Part shown: in pieces, positions 33,062 through 33,186 of the stretch
Layout of the letters: the number at the start of each line of letters is the position of its first letter
Numbering within the stretch: position 1 is the first letter of the stretch
From: Nonomuraea terrae
GTDB taxonomy: Bacteria; Actinomycetota; Actinomycetes; Streptosporangiales; Streptosporangiaceae
Direction: 5' to 3'
Assembly: GCF_004348995.1 (NCBI RefSeq)
Contig: NZ_SMKQ01000086.1
Span: forward strand, 1 to 33,186
DNA length: 33,186 bases
Notes under the pieces: generated by a model
What the model was told of the DNA's origin: nothing
The model's database searches: none
What the model saw: the letters and a program-made list of their open reading frames with translations, nothing else
Made by a program: the position numbers and the translations under genes

Positions 33062-33109
33062 ACTACATCCGTAGATCTTGATTCGTTTGGCTCCGCCACG
33101 GGATGTAGT
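33062..33109. repeat. Inverted repeat upstream of the last gene
   Basis: ACTACATCC at 33062-33070 and GGATGTAGT at 33101-33109 are perfect 9-bp arms, 30 nt apart. One bulged base extends the match by GT/AC. It begins directly after the tandem repeats. Confidence 0.5.
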
Positions 33110-33144
33110 TGCTTCATCGTCAGTGCGTGACATGCGCTCTGACC

Positions 33145-33150
33145 TACGAT
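33145..33150 (+). promoter_or_regulatory. -10 box TACGAT before the last gene, leaderless
   Basis: TACGAT ends 6 nt before GTG 33157, with no Shine-Dalgarno sequence. Confidence 0.45.
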
Positions 33151-33156
33151 CTTGTC

Positions 33157-33186
33157 GTGTCCTGGGATACGGAACTGACCGCGCTG
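33157..33186 (+). CDS. Start of a gene cut by the window end
   Basis: Ten codons (MSWDTELTAL) remain in the window. I infer a gene start only because GTG 33157 follows a TACGAT box at the leaderless spacing seen elsewhere. The family cannot be told. Confidence 0.35.
   Translation, partial: MSWDTELTAL

Noticed and set aside
15829..33186. CRISPR array or phage integrase
   Set aside because: The only regular repeats (32956-33060) are degenerate and lack conserved direct repeats with variable spacers, and no Cas, integrase or phage structural gene is present.

Overview
The window is chromosomal DNA of a high-GC actinomycete. Codon third positions are overwhelmingly G or C, GTG starts are common, and the order ribF-rpsO-pnp-M16 peptidase-dapB and dapA-RNase J is the one known from Streptomyces and relatives. 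A member of the Streptosporangiales or a neighbouring order is my inference; no 16S or other taxonomic marker is present.

Region 1 (1-7.3 kb) is conserved housekeeping DNA: a divergent TRM11-like methyltransferase (partial), ribF (FAD synthesis), rpsO (ribosomal protein S15), pnp (polynucleotide phosphorylase) overlapping an M16 zinc peptidase, and dapB (lysine/diaminopimelate pathway). It has strong terminator hairpins and a structured rpsO-pnp intergenic leader.

Region 2 (7.3-15.8 kb) is mostly intact accessory genes. It has a GNAT acetyltransferase and an MFS exporter broken by frameshifts and an internal deletion. A leftward gene run follows: MocR regulator, CGNR zinc-finger protein, GNAT, menA, and an adenosine-deaminase-family enzyme with an altered active-site motif. 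Divergent from the MocR gene is an EamA permease, then a diiron ferritin-like protein and an ASCH protein.

Region 3 (15.8-24.9 kb) is a decay zone. A few short intact genes (a regulator made of two GntR DNA-binding domains, a VOC protein, a Nudix hydrolase, RadC, a GntR/UTRA regulator) sit among remnants of a family-2 glycosyltransferase, a second GntR protein, a LysR regulator and two IS5-type transposases, plus large unexplained hairpins. Regions 2 and 3 together separate dapB from dapA, which lie close together in Streptomyces.

Region 4 (24.9-33.2 kb) resumes with dapA and RNase J. Next is a divergent pair of units: an ABC-2 type exporter operon (ATPase, permease, a coupled 68-residue ORF, permease) facing a NarL-type histidine kinase and response regulator that probably control it. 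A DUF402 protein, a degenerate tandem repeat array and the start of another gene close the window.

A recurring theme is leaderless transcription: at least ten genes have a TANNNT -10 box 6-8 nt upstream of their ATG or GTG and no Shine-Dalgarno sequence. No tRNA, rRNA or CRISPR array was found.
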